NCBI GenBank assembly: GCA_947625205.1
Contig: CANQNN010000002.1
Location: 226,478 to 290,477 of the forward strand
DNA: 64,000 nucleotides
Direction of reading: 5' to 3'
DNA from: an uncultured Lachnospiraceae bacterium
GTDB lineage: Bacteria > Bacillota > Clostridia > Lachnospirales > Lachnospiraceae
In this document: one piece after another, positions 55,828 to 64,000 of the stretch
Layout of the letters: the number at the start of each line of letters is the position of its first letter
How positions within the stretch are numbered: position 1 is the stretch's first letter
Translations under genes and position numbers: made by a program
The notes under the pieces: generated by a model
Databases searched by the model: none
The model's input: only the letters and a program-made list of their open reading frames with translations
Told to the model about the DNA's origin: nothing

Positions 55828-58056
55828 CTATTCCACGCCTCTTTTTAAATGTCCTGTCGTGTATTTTTCATAAGGGAAATCCCTTTTATCAAGAATACGC
55901 CGGCAGTCTTCCGACGACTCCGTCGTAAAGTCATAGCGTCTGACGTCCGCGCCGGTCCTGCGGATCTCTTTGTCCTGCAGGTGCAGCGAATACGGCACGG
56001 AATTATAAATAATATTATAACAGTGCGCACAATTTGTTTCTACAGGAAAATACGTCCCGTAGCGGTCCCTGATGGACAGACTGCCGGTCCCGCCGCACTG
56101 CCCCGCGGTCTTTCTGATGCAGTTAGCCGTAACCATCATGGGGATCCTGCTATAGACGATCATGGCGCTTCTCATACCGATCCGGTGCGCATATCCGGCA
56201 AGATGCCGCATTTCCTGGGCATTCAGCTCATAGGGGAGCGTGATCTCCCCGCAGTATTTTCTCCAAAAGTCCGCGCCGCGCGTATTAAAAACATACAATC
56301 CTGCATCCGGCACCGTCTCGTACGATCCCCTCAGACTCCTAACATACGCTGCTTCTTCGTAATTGCGGACAAGAAAGCCTTCTATCAAGGACCCTTTTTC
56401 GCTTGCGGTATCTTCGTCGTCCGCAGGCTCCGTCTCCTGCCCAAGATAATCCGACAGACGCCGCAGATATTCTTCGTCTCTTTCACGTATCACATAGGGC
56501 AGAGCCAAATAATATGTCGGACCTCCGTGCGCCATCATGCACGCCCTGACCTGCTCACGATGCAGTACATAGAGATCGCTTTCTATATAGATTCTGCGAC
56601 AGGGATACCATACGGCTGTCTGAAGCTGTTCCAGCGTAGTAACCACAAAGTCGTCTGAAGGCGGCTTCTCGTCCGATCCGGTCTGCTGGGGCTCCGTTTC
56701 CGGCTGCTTTACATCCGGAACTTCTCTTGCGTCCGGCAACCCCCTGTATCTGATATACCGTCTTTCAAAAGCATCCACCCCGTCACGCCTGAGTTGATTG
56801 AGAGCGCTCACAGGCATAAACACGTCCTCCGGCATCTCGATCACGCATTCCACTGCCCGGACGTTAGACCCGCCGGTTTTTTCAAGCTGTTTTCTCACCG
56901 TTTCCGGCTGCAAGGGCATCTTCTGCGCCGGCTGGACATTATCGCCCTGTACTGTGACGCACACATTCTGTCCGTCCGGTCCCATATCGGATGTGATCTG
57001 CAGCGAAGCCGGCTGTCCGGCTTTGATTATTGCATGCATCCTGACAGGCAGTCTGTCCGGCTCATGAATATACCGCGCTCTGATGCGTTCGAGATATGTC
57101 TCGTCCGCGCCCGCATAACCGGGCTTCTGCGGCGTGATCATCTCGACGCCGTTATACCGTTCGTAATAGCCGTTCTGAACATCGCTTCGGATATACAGAC
57201 TGTACAGCGTCCGCAGATCTTTTTTATCCACATGGTAGTCCGCCCGGCCCCTCTCATAATACAGGTCGATATACTTGCGGTATAATGCCGTAACGCCTGC
57301 CGCATACTCGGGTTTCTTCATACGCCCTTCTATCTTAAAGGAATCAATGCCCGCCTCTATGAGCTGCGGAATATAAGCGACTGTGCACATATCTTTAAGA
57401 CTCAGAGGATACTCCGGCCCATTAAGCACCGCTTCGTCCCTGTATATTTGATAGGGAAGTCTGCACGGCTGTGCACAAGTGCCCCTGTTCCCGCTTCTGC
57501 CGCCTAGTATGCTGCTGAACAGGCATTGACCCGAATAACAGTAACACATGGCGCCGTGAATAAAACATTCCACCTCTAAACCTGTCTCTTCCCTGATGCG
57601 GCGCACCTCCGCAAGAGAAAGCTCCCTCGCCGGGACAATACGCACAACGCCCTGTTCCTTTAAGAACATAGCCCCGCCAGGACCCGTGAGGGACATCTGC
57701 GTGCTTGCATGAAGCGGCAGATCCTTAAAATATTCTCTGATATAGTGCAAAACGCCGATATCCTGAACGATCACGCCGTCCAGCCCTGCCTCATAGACAG
57801 GCAGCAGCCAGTTATATAAGTCTTCCAGCTCCACGTCCTTCAACAGCGTGTTGACTGTAAGATATATTTTTTTACCCATAAAATGAGCTGTGCGAAGCGC
57901 GCGGCAGATTTCCTCTGTCGTAAAATTGTCCGCATAAGCCCTCGCCCCATACCTGTCTCCGCCCAGATATACCGCATCGGCGCCCGCATTCACGGCTCCC
58001 AGAAACGCCTCGTAATTTCCTGCCGGAGCAAGAAGTTCGACCCTGCTCTTCATCAT
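55828..58056 (-). CDS. U32 family peptidase with C-terminal DUF3656
   Basis: 742 residues. N-terminal U32 barrel with ELLAPAGNYEAFLGAVNAGADAVYLGG and the signature ECFIHGAMCYCYSGQCLFSS, then RGTCAQPCRLPY; a long C-terminal part of the DUF3656 kind. Related proteins are needed for prephenate-dependent or rRNA hydroxylation, but the role of this form is open. Lies between zapA and the SEDS gene. Confidence 0.88.
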   Translation of the reverse strand: MMKSRVELLAPAGNYEAFLGAVNAGADAVYLGGDRYGARAYADNFTTEEICRALRTAHFMGKKIYLTVNTLLKDVELEDLYNWLLPVYEAGLDGVIVQDIGVLHYIREYFKDLPLHASTQMSLTGPGGAMFLKEQGVVRIVPARELSLAEVRRIREETGLEVECFIHGAMCYCYSGQCLFSSILGGRSGNRGTCAQPCRLPYQIYRDEAVLNGPEYPLSLKDMCTVAYIPQLIEAGIDSFKIEGRMKKPEYAAGVTALYRKYIDLYYERGRADYHVDKKDLRTLYSLYIRSDVQNGYYERYNGVEMITPQKPGYAGADETYLERIRARYIHEPDRLPVRMHAIIKAGQPASLQITSDMGPDGQNVCVTVQGDNVQPAQKMPLQPETVRKQLEKTGGSNVRAVECVIEMPEDVFMPVSALNQLRRDGVDAFERRYIRYRGLPDAREVPDVKQPETEPQQTGSDEKPPSDDFVVTTLEQLQTAVWYPCRRIYIESDLYVLHREQVRACMMAHGGPTYYLALPYVIRERDEEYLRRLSDYLGQETEPADDEDTASEKGSLIEGFLVRNYEEAAYVRSLRGSYETVPDAGLYVFNTRGADFWRKYCGEITLPYELNAQEMRHLAGYAHRIGMRSAMIVYSRIPMMVTANCIRKTAGQCGGTGSLSIRDRYGTYFPVETNCAHCYNIIYNSVPYSLHLQDKEIRRTGADVRRYDFTTESSEDCRRILDKRDFPYEKYTTGHLKRGVE

Positions 58057-58073
58057 TTCCTGTCCTGCTACTT

Positions 58074-58104
58074 GAAAAGCCCTGTAGATTTCTCTGACAG
58101 GGCT
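58074..58104 (-). terminator. terminator between zapA and the U32 gene
   Basis: AGCCCTGT/ACAGGGCT perfect stem with TTTTC on the minus strand, 13 bases past the zapA stop. Confidence 0.8.
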
Positions 58105-58116
58105 GTGTCTGTTATA

Positions 58117-58524
58117 CTATTTCCTCAGTTCTTTTAACTCCGTTTCCATCCGGACGATCTTCTTGGCATTCTCGTTTGCCTCCGCCTGGAGCTTCTGGAC
58201 ATTTTTCTCTGTGTTCTCCAGTTTGATCTGCGAAGCGATAAGCTCATGCTTCAGATCATACATTTCTTTCTCTTTGTTCTGTATCTCCTCTTCCAGAAGA
58301 CTAATCTGGTTCTTGGCCTTAAAGTAATCGTCTGCGATATTGAGCTGTAACAGCACGTTTCTGGTATCGGCCGGCTGTCTCTTAAAGCTGTCAACCTTAT
58401 TGTACTCCGCCACTTTGTTGTTTATGTATGAAGCGACCTTCTGCAAATACTCTTCGCTTTCATAGCCGCTCAAGGTAAAAACCTTGCCGGCAATTATGAC
58501 CTCTGTATCTGTTTTTGTTGACAT
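58117..58524 (-). CDS. zapA: cell division protein ZapA
   Basis: 135 residues. N-terminal ZapA domain (TEVIIAGKVFTLSGYESEEYLQKVASYINNK read in parts) and a long C-terminal coiled coil. Bundles FtsZ. GGAGGAACG precedes the ATG at 58524. Heads the zapA-U32-SEDS-PBP group. Confidence 0.92.
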   Translation of the reverse strand: MSTKTDTEVIIAGKVFTLSGYESEEYLQKVASYINNKVAEYNKVDSFKRQPADTRNVLLQLNIADDYFKAKNQISLLEEEIQNKEKEMYDLKHELIASQIKLENTEKNVQKLQAEANENAKKIVRMETELKELRK

Positions 58525-58579
58525 AGAGCGTTCCTCCAATACTAAATACGCCACTCATCGAACTATAAAATACAAAAAT

Positions 58580-58608
58580 ATTATATATTTCTTATAGCAT
58601 AATTTCAA
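58580..58608 (-). promoter_or_regulatory. zapA promoter
   Basis: Minus-strand TTGAAA, 17-base spacer, TATAAT, about 55 bases before the zapA ATG. Confidence 0.75.
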
Positions 58609-58939
58609 CCCTTTTTTGCCGAACCGCTAACCGAACCGCCAACGTCGGATCTATACAGGACCGCCGATATTCGCCGATGCCGGATCTGTCGGACGCTCCC
58701 CGCCTGCGCCGACCGTTTCCCACGCTCCATGTTATGAAACGGATAATAATTGACATAAAAGGCATCCTCCGGCACAGATGAAATATTAATTTAGTCCGGT
58801 GTTCTGCCGATATTAAAGATATAATAGCAGCCACTTATAGATACGGGAAAAGGATTTCCCATTTATGTTCACGGACAGGACTCTCTATAAGGTCTTTTTG
58901 AGATACCGTCTGTAAACCGGAAAGGCATGGTAAATCGAT
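58609..58939. other. intergenic region between zapA and the coiled-coil gene
   Basis: GC-rich first half with recurring CCGA/GCCGAT/CGGAT words (58615-58720) and an AT-rich second half holding a TATAAT near 58820 that could drive the plus-strand gene. No coding frame with convincing protein character. No named element recognised. Confidence 0.5.
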
Positions 58940-59842
58940 ATGGGTATGACGGTTGGCAGAATCATTTCTATAAACGCTGATGCAATGAGCGTTGAACTCA
59001 GGAACCGGGACGGCTCCTTCGCCGGCACAATGACGGTATCTACCCGCAGCTCCAACACATCCAGGACGCGTAAGACCTCCGCTAAGAAAAAATTCAAAAA
59101 GCTGCAGTATAATTTCAAGCGCCTGTCCAATCAGATCATGCGCACCAAGACCGCAGCCAACGCTAAGCAGCTTATGACCAAGGTCAAATTCCAGGTCGCC
59201 GATCTGAAGATGAAAATGATCAGCGGCGATTACGACTATGCCGAGGTGCACAGCGCCCTTGTGCATGCCGAGAAGATCGCCCGGGTCGCCAAGAAACGCA
59301 TGAAGAACCTGCAGCAAGAAGAAAACATCGAGAAGACGGGAAAAAGCGGCTATACCGATCCCGAAGAGATGCGCACCGAAAAAGAGGACGAGGAAGACAA
59401 AGAGCTTCTGGACACCACCGGCATGACACAGGAAGAGCTGGAAGCGCTTGCCGAACAGATGCAGGAGGTCATGGAAGAGATCGAGGAAGAATTGGAGGAG
59501 GCGCTGAAATCGGAGGATCTGATGCAGGAATTCCTGCAGGGAGCCGATCAGCAGATGGAACCCGCCGATCTCGAACAACTGAAGAAAAAGCACCGCGCCG
59601 ATGAGATGCGCGATATCATGAAAGCTGACATGGAATACTTAAAGACGCTCTTTAACAGGCTTGCCAGGGAAAAAGAAAGCGCCGGGAGTAGTTCGTCTGA
59701 CCATGCAAACGATTCCGGCAACTCCTCCGGCAATATGCCCAGTGTAACGCTTGAACTGGGCGGCGTGGACGTGCCCGTGGAAACGGCTGTGGAAGTGGCT
59801 CCCGCCGAAGCTGCCGGCGTTAATCTGGATGTGACGGTGTAA
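58940..59842 (+). CDS. acidic coiled-coil protein of unknown function
   Basis: 300 residues. Begins MGMTVGRIISINADAMSVEL (a possible beta element), then a basic linker (TRKTSAKKKFKKLQ), a helical basic domain with ALVHAEKIARVAKKRMKNLQ, a very acidic coiled coil (about 140-200, EEIEEELEEALKSED), and a Ser/Asn-rich and Val/Ala/Pro-rich tail. No family recognised. The opposite-strand frame is Leu/His/Phe-rich and implausible. Lone plus-strand gene among minus-strand neighbours. Confidence 0.75.
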   Translation: MGMTVGRIISINADAMSVELRNRDGSFAGTMTVSTRSSNTSRTRKTSAKKKFKKLQYNFKRLSNQIMRTKTAANAKQLMTKVKFQVADLKMKMISGDYDYAEVHSALVHAEKIARVAKKRMKNLQQEENIEKTGKSGYTDPEEMRTEKEDEEDKELLDTTGMTQEELEALAEQMQEVMEEIEEELEEALKSEDLMQEFLQGADQQMEPADLEQLKKKHRADEMRDIMKADMEYLKTLFNRLAREKESAGSSSSDHANDSGNSSGNMPSVTLELGGVDVPVETAVEVAPAEAAGVNLDVTV

Positions 59843-59867
59843 CAGCAAGCCCCTATCGGGAATTGCG

Positions 59868-60869
59868 TTATGCCTCTGGCATCTCGATACCGAAATGATG
59901 ATATGTGCGCTCCGTGACGACCCTGCCGCGGGGCGTTCTGTTTAGAAAGCCATTCTTGATCAGATACGGCTCATAGACGTCTTCGATCGTACCCGCGTCC
60001 TCTCCGATGGCCGCCGCCAGCGTGTCCAGTCCCACCGGACCGCCCTTAAACTTCTCTATCATAGTGCACAAGATGTTTCTGTCAATATGATCTAACCCCA
60101 TCCTGTCCACATCCATCAGATCCAGGGCAATATTAGCAATATCCCGGGTTATCACGCCATCATATTTGACCTGCGCAAAATCGCGCACTCTCTTTAATAT
60201 CCGGTTAGCCAGACGGGGCGTTCCGCGGCTCCTTCTCGCGAGCTCAAGCGCTCCTTCCTCATCTATACTGACCCCGAGGATCACGGCAGAATGTTGGATG
60301 ATGATCTTCAGCTCTTCAACCGAATAAAATTCCAAACGATGGATCACGCCGAATCTGTCACGAAGCGGCGCTGTCAGAAGCCCGGCTCTCGTAGTGGCTC
60401 CAACCAGCGTAAAATGCGGCAGGTCAAGGCGAATGGAACGCGCCGTGGCGCCTTTTCCGATCATAATATCTATGGCGTAATCCTCCATCGCAGGATACAG
60501 TACCTCTTCCACCTGGCGGTTCAGCCTGTGAATCTCATCCACAAACAGCAGATCGCCCTCCTGCAGATTATTGAGAATGGCGGCCATCTCTCCCGGCTTC
60601 TCGATAGCAGGGCCGCTAGTGACCTTCATATGGACGCCCATCTCGTTGGCTATGATGCCCGCCAGAGTCGTCTTACCCAGTCCCGGAGGGCCGTAAAAGA
60701 GCACATGATCCAACGCATCATGCCGCTGTTTGGCCGCCTCAATATATATCTTCAGGTTTTCCTTGACCTTCGACTGGCCAATATAGTCATCTAACGTCTG
60801 CGGTCTGAGGGAACCCTCTATCTTTATATCCTCTTCTATTAAGTTGGTTTCGATCATTCTATTCGCCAT
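59868..60869 (-). CDS. ruvB: Holliday junction branch migration ATPase RuvB
   Basis: 333 residues. N-terminal [11 protein letters not shown], Walker [10 protein letters not shown], Walker B DEIHRL, sensor GATTRAG, and C-terminal winged helix ending [16 protein letters not shown]. Hexameric motor for RuvA-bound junctions. Follows ruvA by nine bases; ruvC is not in the window. Confidence 0.97.
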   Translation of the reverse strand: MANRMIETNLIEEDIKIEGSLRPQTLDDYIGQSKVKENLKIYIEAAKQRHDALDHVLFYGPPGLGKTTLAGIIANEMGVHMKVTSGPAIEKPGEMAAILNNLQEGDLLFVDEIHRLNRQVEEVLYPAMEDYAIDIMIGKGATARSIRLDLPHFTLVGATTRAGLLTAPLRDRFGVIHRLEFYSVEELKIIIQHSAVILGVSIDEEGALELARRSRGTPRLANRILKRVRDFAQVKYDGVITRDIANIALDLMDVDRMGLDHIDRNILCTMIEKFKGGPVGLDTLAAAIGEDAGTIEDVYEPYLIKNGFLNRTPRGRVVTERTYHHFGIEMPEA

Positions 60870-60878
60870 ACAAACACC

Positions 60879-61496
60879 TTAAAACATAAATTTAAGCGCA
60901 GCTTTTAACAGGCTTTCCGCCGTAGTTTCCTCTGTGACTTCGACTTTTCTGACCGCCGCCGTGGCATCCGATGCGGAATACCCCAGCGCCACCAGCGCCT
61001 CGATCGCCTCTCTCTTCGCGGCGTTATCCAAACCGCTGTTTTCAGTTCGCATATCCGCGGCCACAAAATCTCCGGCGCCCCGAAACGTATCTTCCACCGA
61101 TACCTTATCGCGCAGATCAAGGATGACCCGCTCCGCCGTCTTACTGCCGATGCCCGGCGCCCTGGCAATGGACTTGGCATCTCCGGCCATAATGGCAAAA
61201 CGAAGCGCATCCGCGCTCATAACAGACAGGATGGCAAGTCCGCCCTTAGGCCCTATGCCATTGACTGTGATCAGCTTCTTAAATATCTCCAGATCGTCTC
61301 TGGTCAGAAATCCATACAACAGTAAGGCATCTTCCCGCACAAGCGTATATGTATATATTTTTATTTCGCTGCCAAGAGGCGGCAGCATATTCGCAGTGGT
61401 CGTGGACACTTTCACATTATAGCCGATATTGCCCGCTTCCACAACAATATTATCCTCGGTGATCTCTTCCAAAGTACCTTTTAAATATGCATACAT
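60879..61496 (-). CDS. ruvA: Holliday junction DNA-binding protein RuvA
   Basis: 205 residues. OB fold (MYAYLKGTLEEITEDNIVVE), two helix-hairpin-helix motifs (LITVNGIGPKGGLAIL and RAPGIGSKTAERVILDL) and domain III (EALVALGYSASDATAAVRKV) that touches RuvB. No LexA box was found upstream, so it does not appear SOS-controlled here. Confidence 0.96.
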   Translation of the reverse strand: MYAYLKGTLEEITEDNIVVEAGNIGYNVKVSTTTANMLPPLGSEIKIYTYTLVREDALLLYGFLTRDDLEIFKKLITVNGIGPKGGLAILSVMSADALRFAIMAGDAKSIARAPGIGSKTAERVILDLRDKVSVEDTFRGAGDFVAADMRTENSGLDNAAKREAIEALVALGYSASDATAAVRKVEVTEETTAESLLKAALKFMF

Positions 61497-61539
61497 CTTT
61501 ACTGACGCCCCTGTCCTTATCTTATTCTGTCTGTGCTTC

Positions 61540-62052
61540 CTATCCCCGGGTCCCTATACGTATCAAATACGGTTCAAGCTTCATGGCAATCAATCCAAGC
61601 AGCGCGCCCGTTACCGTGCCCGCCGCAACAAGGAATGGGATATAATAACCCAAATAGACTGTCTGCGTCACAAACACGGCCACGGCAAGCTGACCGATAT
61701 TGTGAAACACACCGCCGCAAGTACTGACTCCCACCGTTGAAAAACAGCCCGCACGTCTGGCTGCGCACATCGCGCAAAAACTGCAGACGGCGCCCGCAAA
61801 CGCATACAGGATCGTGTACAGACTGCCGAACATGAATCCGGCAAGAACGATCCGCAGCACATTTACGAGAAACGCCTCCCTGCCGCCGTAACGTCCCGCT
61901 CCGCCATCCGACATCATGAGTACGACCACCAGATTCGGCAGCCCCAGTTTAATACCGGGAATACCCACGGAAAAAGGGATCAGCGACTCCACATAGGCAA
62001 GGATCAGCGCAAGCGTTAAGAAAAAACCAAGTTGTGCGATCTTCTTCGTCAT
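61540..62052 (-). CDS. Gx transporter family membrane protein (heptaprenyl diphosphate synthase component I-like)
   Basis: 170 residues, about five helices, with the family segment ESLIPFSVGIPGIKLGLPNLVVV and a cysteine-rich stretch CSFCAMCAARRAGC. Named after heptaprenyl diphosphate synthase component I but probably a transporter (ECF S-like). Start overlaps the stop of the NusG-II gene (ATGA), a pairing common in clostridia. Confidence 0.85.
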   Translation of the reverse strand: MTKKIAQLGFFLTLALILAYVESLIPFSVGIPGIKLGLPNLVVVLMMSDGGAGRYGGREAFLVNVLRIVLAGFMFGSLYTILYAFAGAVCSFCAMCAARRAGCFSTVGVSTCGGVFHNIGQLAVAVFVTQTVYLGYYIPFLVAAGTVTGALLGLIAMKLEPYLIRIGTRG

Positions 62053-62525
62053 CTTACCACCCCGTCCAAGGCATCACCGGATGTACCCTTAGACTCCCCG
62101 GCCGATATCTCCAGCACAAGTCTGTGCGGCAGACAGATAATGCTCTCCCGGTCCCCTGCGATCGGTTTATGATGAACGCAGATCTGGTCTTTACAGTCGG
62201 CGGCTATGACAGACGCCCGCCCGCCAGCGATCCGTATCAGATTATATCCGCTGTCATCCGCAGACTTAAGCGCCGGCTCGCAGTCAAAATACTCTACCCT
62301 GGCAGCATTGCCGCGATACGTGACCAGATAATAGCCGTCCGTTTCACTCACGCCGTCATCTCCCGTGCCATAAAGCGGCACACTTTTTAATTCTGTACCG
62401 TCATATATAATATGAACCGTATCGCCCGCGTCATGTCCCAAAACAAACACCAGGGCAAGTAATACTGACGCCGCCAGACAGCAGGCGATCATGATGATAT
62501 CCGCTTTTTTTAGTTTTGTTTTCAT
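62049..62525 (-). CDS. NusG domain II-containing membrane-anchored protein
   Basis: 158 residues: N-terminal helix (about 8-28, IIMIACCLAASVLLALVFVLG) and an extracellular NusG-II-like domain with CKDQICVHHKPI and IICLPHRLVLEI, the usual two-cysteine motif of the family. Function unknown; coupled to the Gx transporter gene. ATG at 62525 chosen for the MKTKLKKADI start; its ribosome binding site is weak. Confidence 0.85.
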   Translation of the reverse strand: MKTKLKKADIIMIACCLAASVLLALVFVLGHDAGDTVHIIYDGTELKSVPLYGTGDDGVSETDGYYLVTYRGNAARVEYFDCEPALKSADDSGYNLIRIAGGRASVIAADCKDQICVHHKPIAGDRESIICLPHRLVLEISAGESKGTSGDALDGVVR

Positions 62526-62594
62526 TATATCATATTCTCTGATGCCAGTGCCGTAAATTAGTAAATTATTCCGGGAGAATCGCAAAGTAATACT

Positions 62595-63536
62595 CTATAT
62601 TTTCTCCAGTACAGTCTGCAAATGGTTTTGCAGAAAATTATCCTGCTTATCCGACAGCCCCTTCTCATTCAATATCTGAACCAGAATATTGCACACCGCC
62701 TCAATAATCAGGATCCTCCCGTCATCGGTATTCAGGCAGTATACATAGTCGTCTGCTGAAGCGCCTTCCCACGCCGCCGCCGGATCGGGAACCTGATACA
62801 ACAGTTCAAGCATGTCGCCGATCTCAGCGCCCACAGACAGCTCCTGTATGCCTTTTCTCATCCATTTCCCATAGGGCGCATATTTTCTGTTGAGCAGATA
62901 GACAAGCTGCATCGCTTCCCTGATAAATTCGGCAAGAAAAAGCTCCGCCGTTATCCTGTCGCCGCGTTTCATGGCGCGGGCATAATTGTACTGTCCCGAC
63001 TGTGCCGCTTTAGCCATACTCTGCGCGATACGCCGTATCCAAACCTCCTGCGGATAATATTGAAGAAGCCCGGTTCGTATATTGCTGAACGCGCCCAGTC
63101 TGTCTTCAAACACCCTGCCATTTGTTGCCGTGGCAAGATCTGACTCGTCTACGGCAAGCCAGTCCTGAATCGTTTCAGGCGGCCACTCCGCGCCAAGCAG
63201 TCCCGTATAGAAATCCTCCAGGCACAGCACGCCCACTCTGCCCTGTCCCCTGTCCTCACAGATCCGCCCGGCATATCCCATAAATTCCTTCGGAAGCGCA
63301 TCATATGCTTCCTGCATCTGTGCGCCATACTGCGCATATATTTTGCGCGGAAGCCAGATACAAAAAGAAGGCCCAAAATCGTGATCCGTGGATATTGCAT
63401 CGTCAAATCCAAAGCACTCCGATCCCTGTCCCACCAGACCGGCAGCCGTTTGGTCAATGACATCCGCAAACTTTGTCTCCAGCATCGGTCTGCCGTATGC
63501 TTCATAATATTTTTCAGCCAGCTCCAAACCCTGCAT
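62595..63536 (-). CDS. DUF4037 protein with nucleotidyltransferase-like N-terminus
   Basis: 313 residues. Segment GFDDAISTDHDFGPSFCIWL resembles the metal-binding S-D-x-D part of nucleotidyltransferase folds and is typical of DUF4037. The rest is helical. Substrate unknown. AAAGGAG lies 11 bases before ATG 63536; a TTG six bases earlier is an alternative start. Confidence 0.8.
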   Translation of the reverse strand: MQGLELAEKYYEAYGRPMLETKFADVIDQTAAGLVGQGSECFGFDDAISTDHDFGPSFCIWLPRKIYAQYGAQMQEAYDALPKEFMGYAGRICEDRGQGRVGVLCLEDFYTGLLGAEWPPETIQDWLAVDESDLATATNGRVFEDRLGAFSNIRTGLLQYYPQEVWIRRIAQSMAKAAQSGQYNYARAMKRGDRITAELFLAEFIREAMQLVYLLNRKYAPYGKWMRKGIQELSVGAEIGDMLELLYQVPDPAAAWEGASADDYVYCLNTDDGRILIIEAVCNILVQILNEKGLSDKQDNFLQNHLQTVLEKI

Positions 63537-63592
63537 ATGCAATGAGGCTCCTTTATGATTTGCTATATTACTGCTCTGCATTCTCCCCGGCG

Positions 63593-63833
63593 TCAAACCT
63601 GCAGCGCCGCCCCGTCAAAGGGCATCGCTCCGGCTTCCGTACAATAATCGTACATGGAGATAAAACAGTTCGCCACATGACGCTCAACCGGCGCATCCTG
63701 TATAAACCAGTCCGCAGCCTCCCGGACGATCCGCACGCCTTTCTGGTGCAGCGTGCTTCCGGGCTCCGCATACTTTACCGTGAATCCGGCAAGCGCTGCA
63801 GTTGGATTGTATTCAAAACGGCTTTCCCCCCCC
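63593..63833 (-). pseudogene. C-terminal gene fragment of unknown family
   Basis: Encodes about 79 residues, ESRFEYNPTAALAGFTVKYA at the start, then helical to FDGAALQV and stop. It has no start codon of its own: the frame enters through the G9 tract. I recognise no family. It looks like the tail of a gene whose front was lost and replaced by the Rpn remnant. Confidence 0.55.
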
Positions 63834-64000
63834 CTTCGGGATATGTGCGTCCAACAGGCTGCTGTTGTGCCTTGCCCTTTTTGCACCCGCTCCCGCATCG
63901 GAACGTTGAATTTCTATGTCTGCCTCTTTATCGTCTGCGAAAACTGCATGTATGTCCAATATGGCTGAACGCCCCTGCAGATTTTTCAATGCCTCCTGCG
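63813..64000 (-). pseudogene. Rpn-family nuclease remnant, cut by the window edge
   Basis: On the minus strand from the right edge: QEALKNLQGRSAILDIHAVF, then ADDKEADIEIQRSDAGAGAK and RARHNSSLLDAHIPK, the typical N-terminal part of Rpn/PDDEXK nucleases (IEIQ is the ExQ motif). It ends at a stop (63813) after crossing the G9 tract, leaving only a short piece. The 5' part lies beyond the window. Confidence 0.75.
63826..63834. repeat. nine-base C/G homopolymer at a gene-fragment junction
   Basis: CCCCCCCCC on the plus strand (G9 on the coding strand). With eight G residues the Rpn remnant and the following fragment would form one continuous frame; with nine they do not. Confidence 0.9.

Noticed and set aside
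58592..58834. 80-residue minus-strand frame in the zapA upstream region
   Set aside because: Overlaps the zapA promoter and shows no protein character.
58835..59593. 252-residue minus-strand frame opposite the coiled-coil gene
   Set aside because: Leu/Phe/His/Gly-rich mirror of the Glu/Lys-rich plus-strand protein; the plus strand has the more natural coiled-coil pattern.

Overview
The window is a stretch of chromosome from a Gram-positive anaerobe of the Clostridia, most likely Lachnospiraceae. This rests on gene order and family type: rplU-prp-rpmA-obg-yhbY-nadD-yqeK-rsfS, radC-mreBCD-PBP2-minCDE-rodA, Asp23-DAK2-recG-degV-miaB-mutS-mutL-miaA, zapA-U32-SEDS-PBP, the GerW/YtfJ sporulation protein, and Rpn-type nucleases. 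It is inferred from the proteins; no database search was possible. Nearly all of it is housekeeping DNA with high coding density.

Layout. 1-4.4 kb (+): ribosome and NAD operon behind a probable L21 leader. 4.5-8.0 kb: DUF378, lexA facing a divergent SOS-controlled LysM protein (YneA type), a XerS-like tyrosine recombinase and a TtcA-like enzyme. 8.3-10 kb (+): AI-2E family permease and dtd. 10-15.4 kb (mostly -): accessory zone with hairpin-rich non-coding DNA, an unknown membrane protein, a cytidylate-kinase-like protein, an Rpn nuclease, decayed gene pieces and an orphan metallopeptidase. 15.5-18.3 kb (-): cstA with two unknown genes behind an attenuator-like leader. 18.4-25.8 kb (-): rluD, lspA, aroB, sepF, yggS, a HlyD-like adaptor, a small P-loop protein, a lipoprotein DD-carboxypeptidase and mgsA. 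25.8-35.1 kb (-): elongasome and Min operon. 35.2-48.7 kb (-): PLP enzyme, miaA, mutL, mutS, miaB, degV, recG, DAK2 kinase, Asp23. 48.8-53 kb: rpmB, a J-domain protein with an overlooked 46-residue membrane protein, gerW/ytfI, and an HD-GYP-like protein. 53-58.6 kb (-): division genes PBP, SEDS, U32, zapA. 58.9-64 kb: an acidic coiled-coil protein, ruvAB, a Gx transporter pair, DUF4037 and a broken Rpn remnant at the right edge.

Together the genes serve cell-wall elongation and division, ribosome assembly, tRNA modification and DNA repair. I see no prophage, CRISPR array, tRNA or rRNA, and no convincing new multi-gene system. The items most worth a second look are a methylglyoxal synthase lacking its catalytic aspartate, an HD-GYP protein whose HD histidine is tyrosine, the candidate attenuator in front of the cstA group, the hidden small membrane protein beside the J-domain gene, and the G9 tract joining two gene fragments at the right end.
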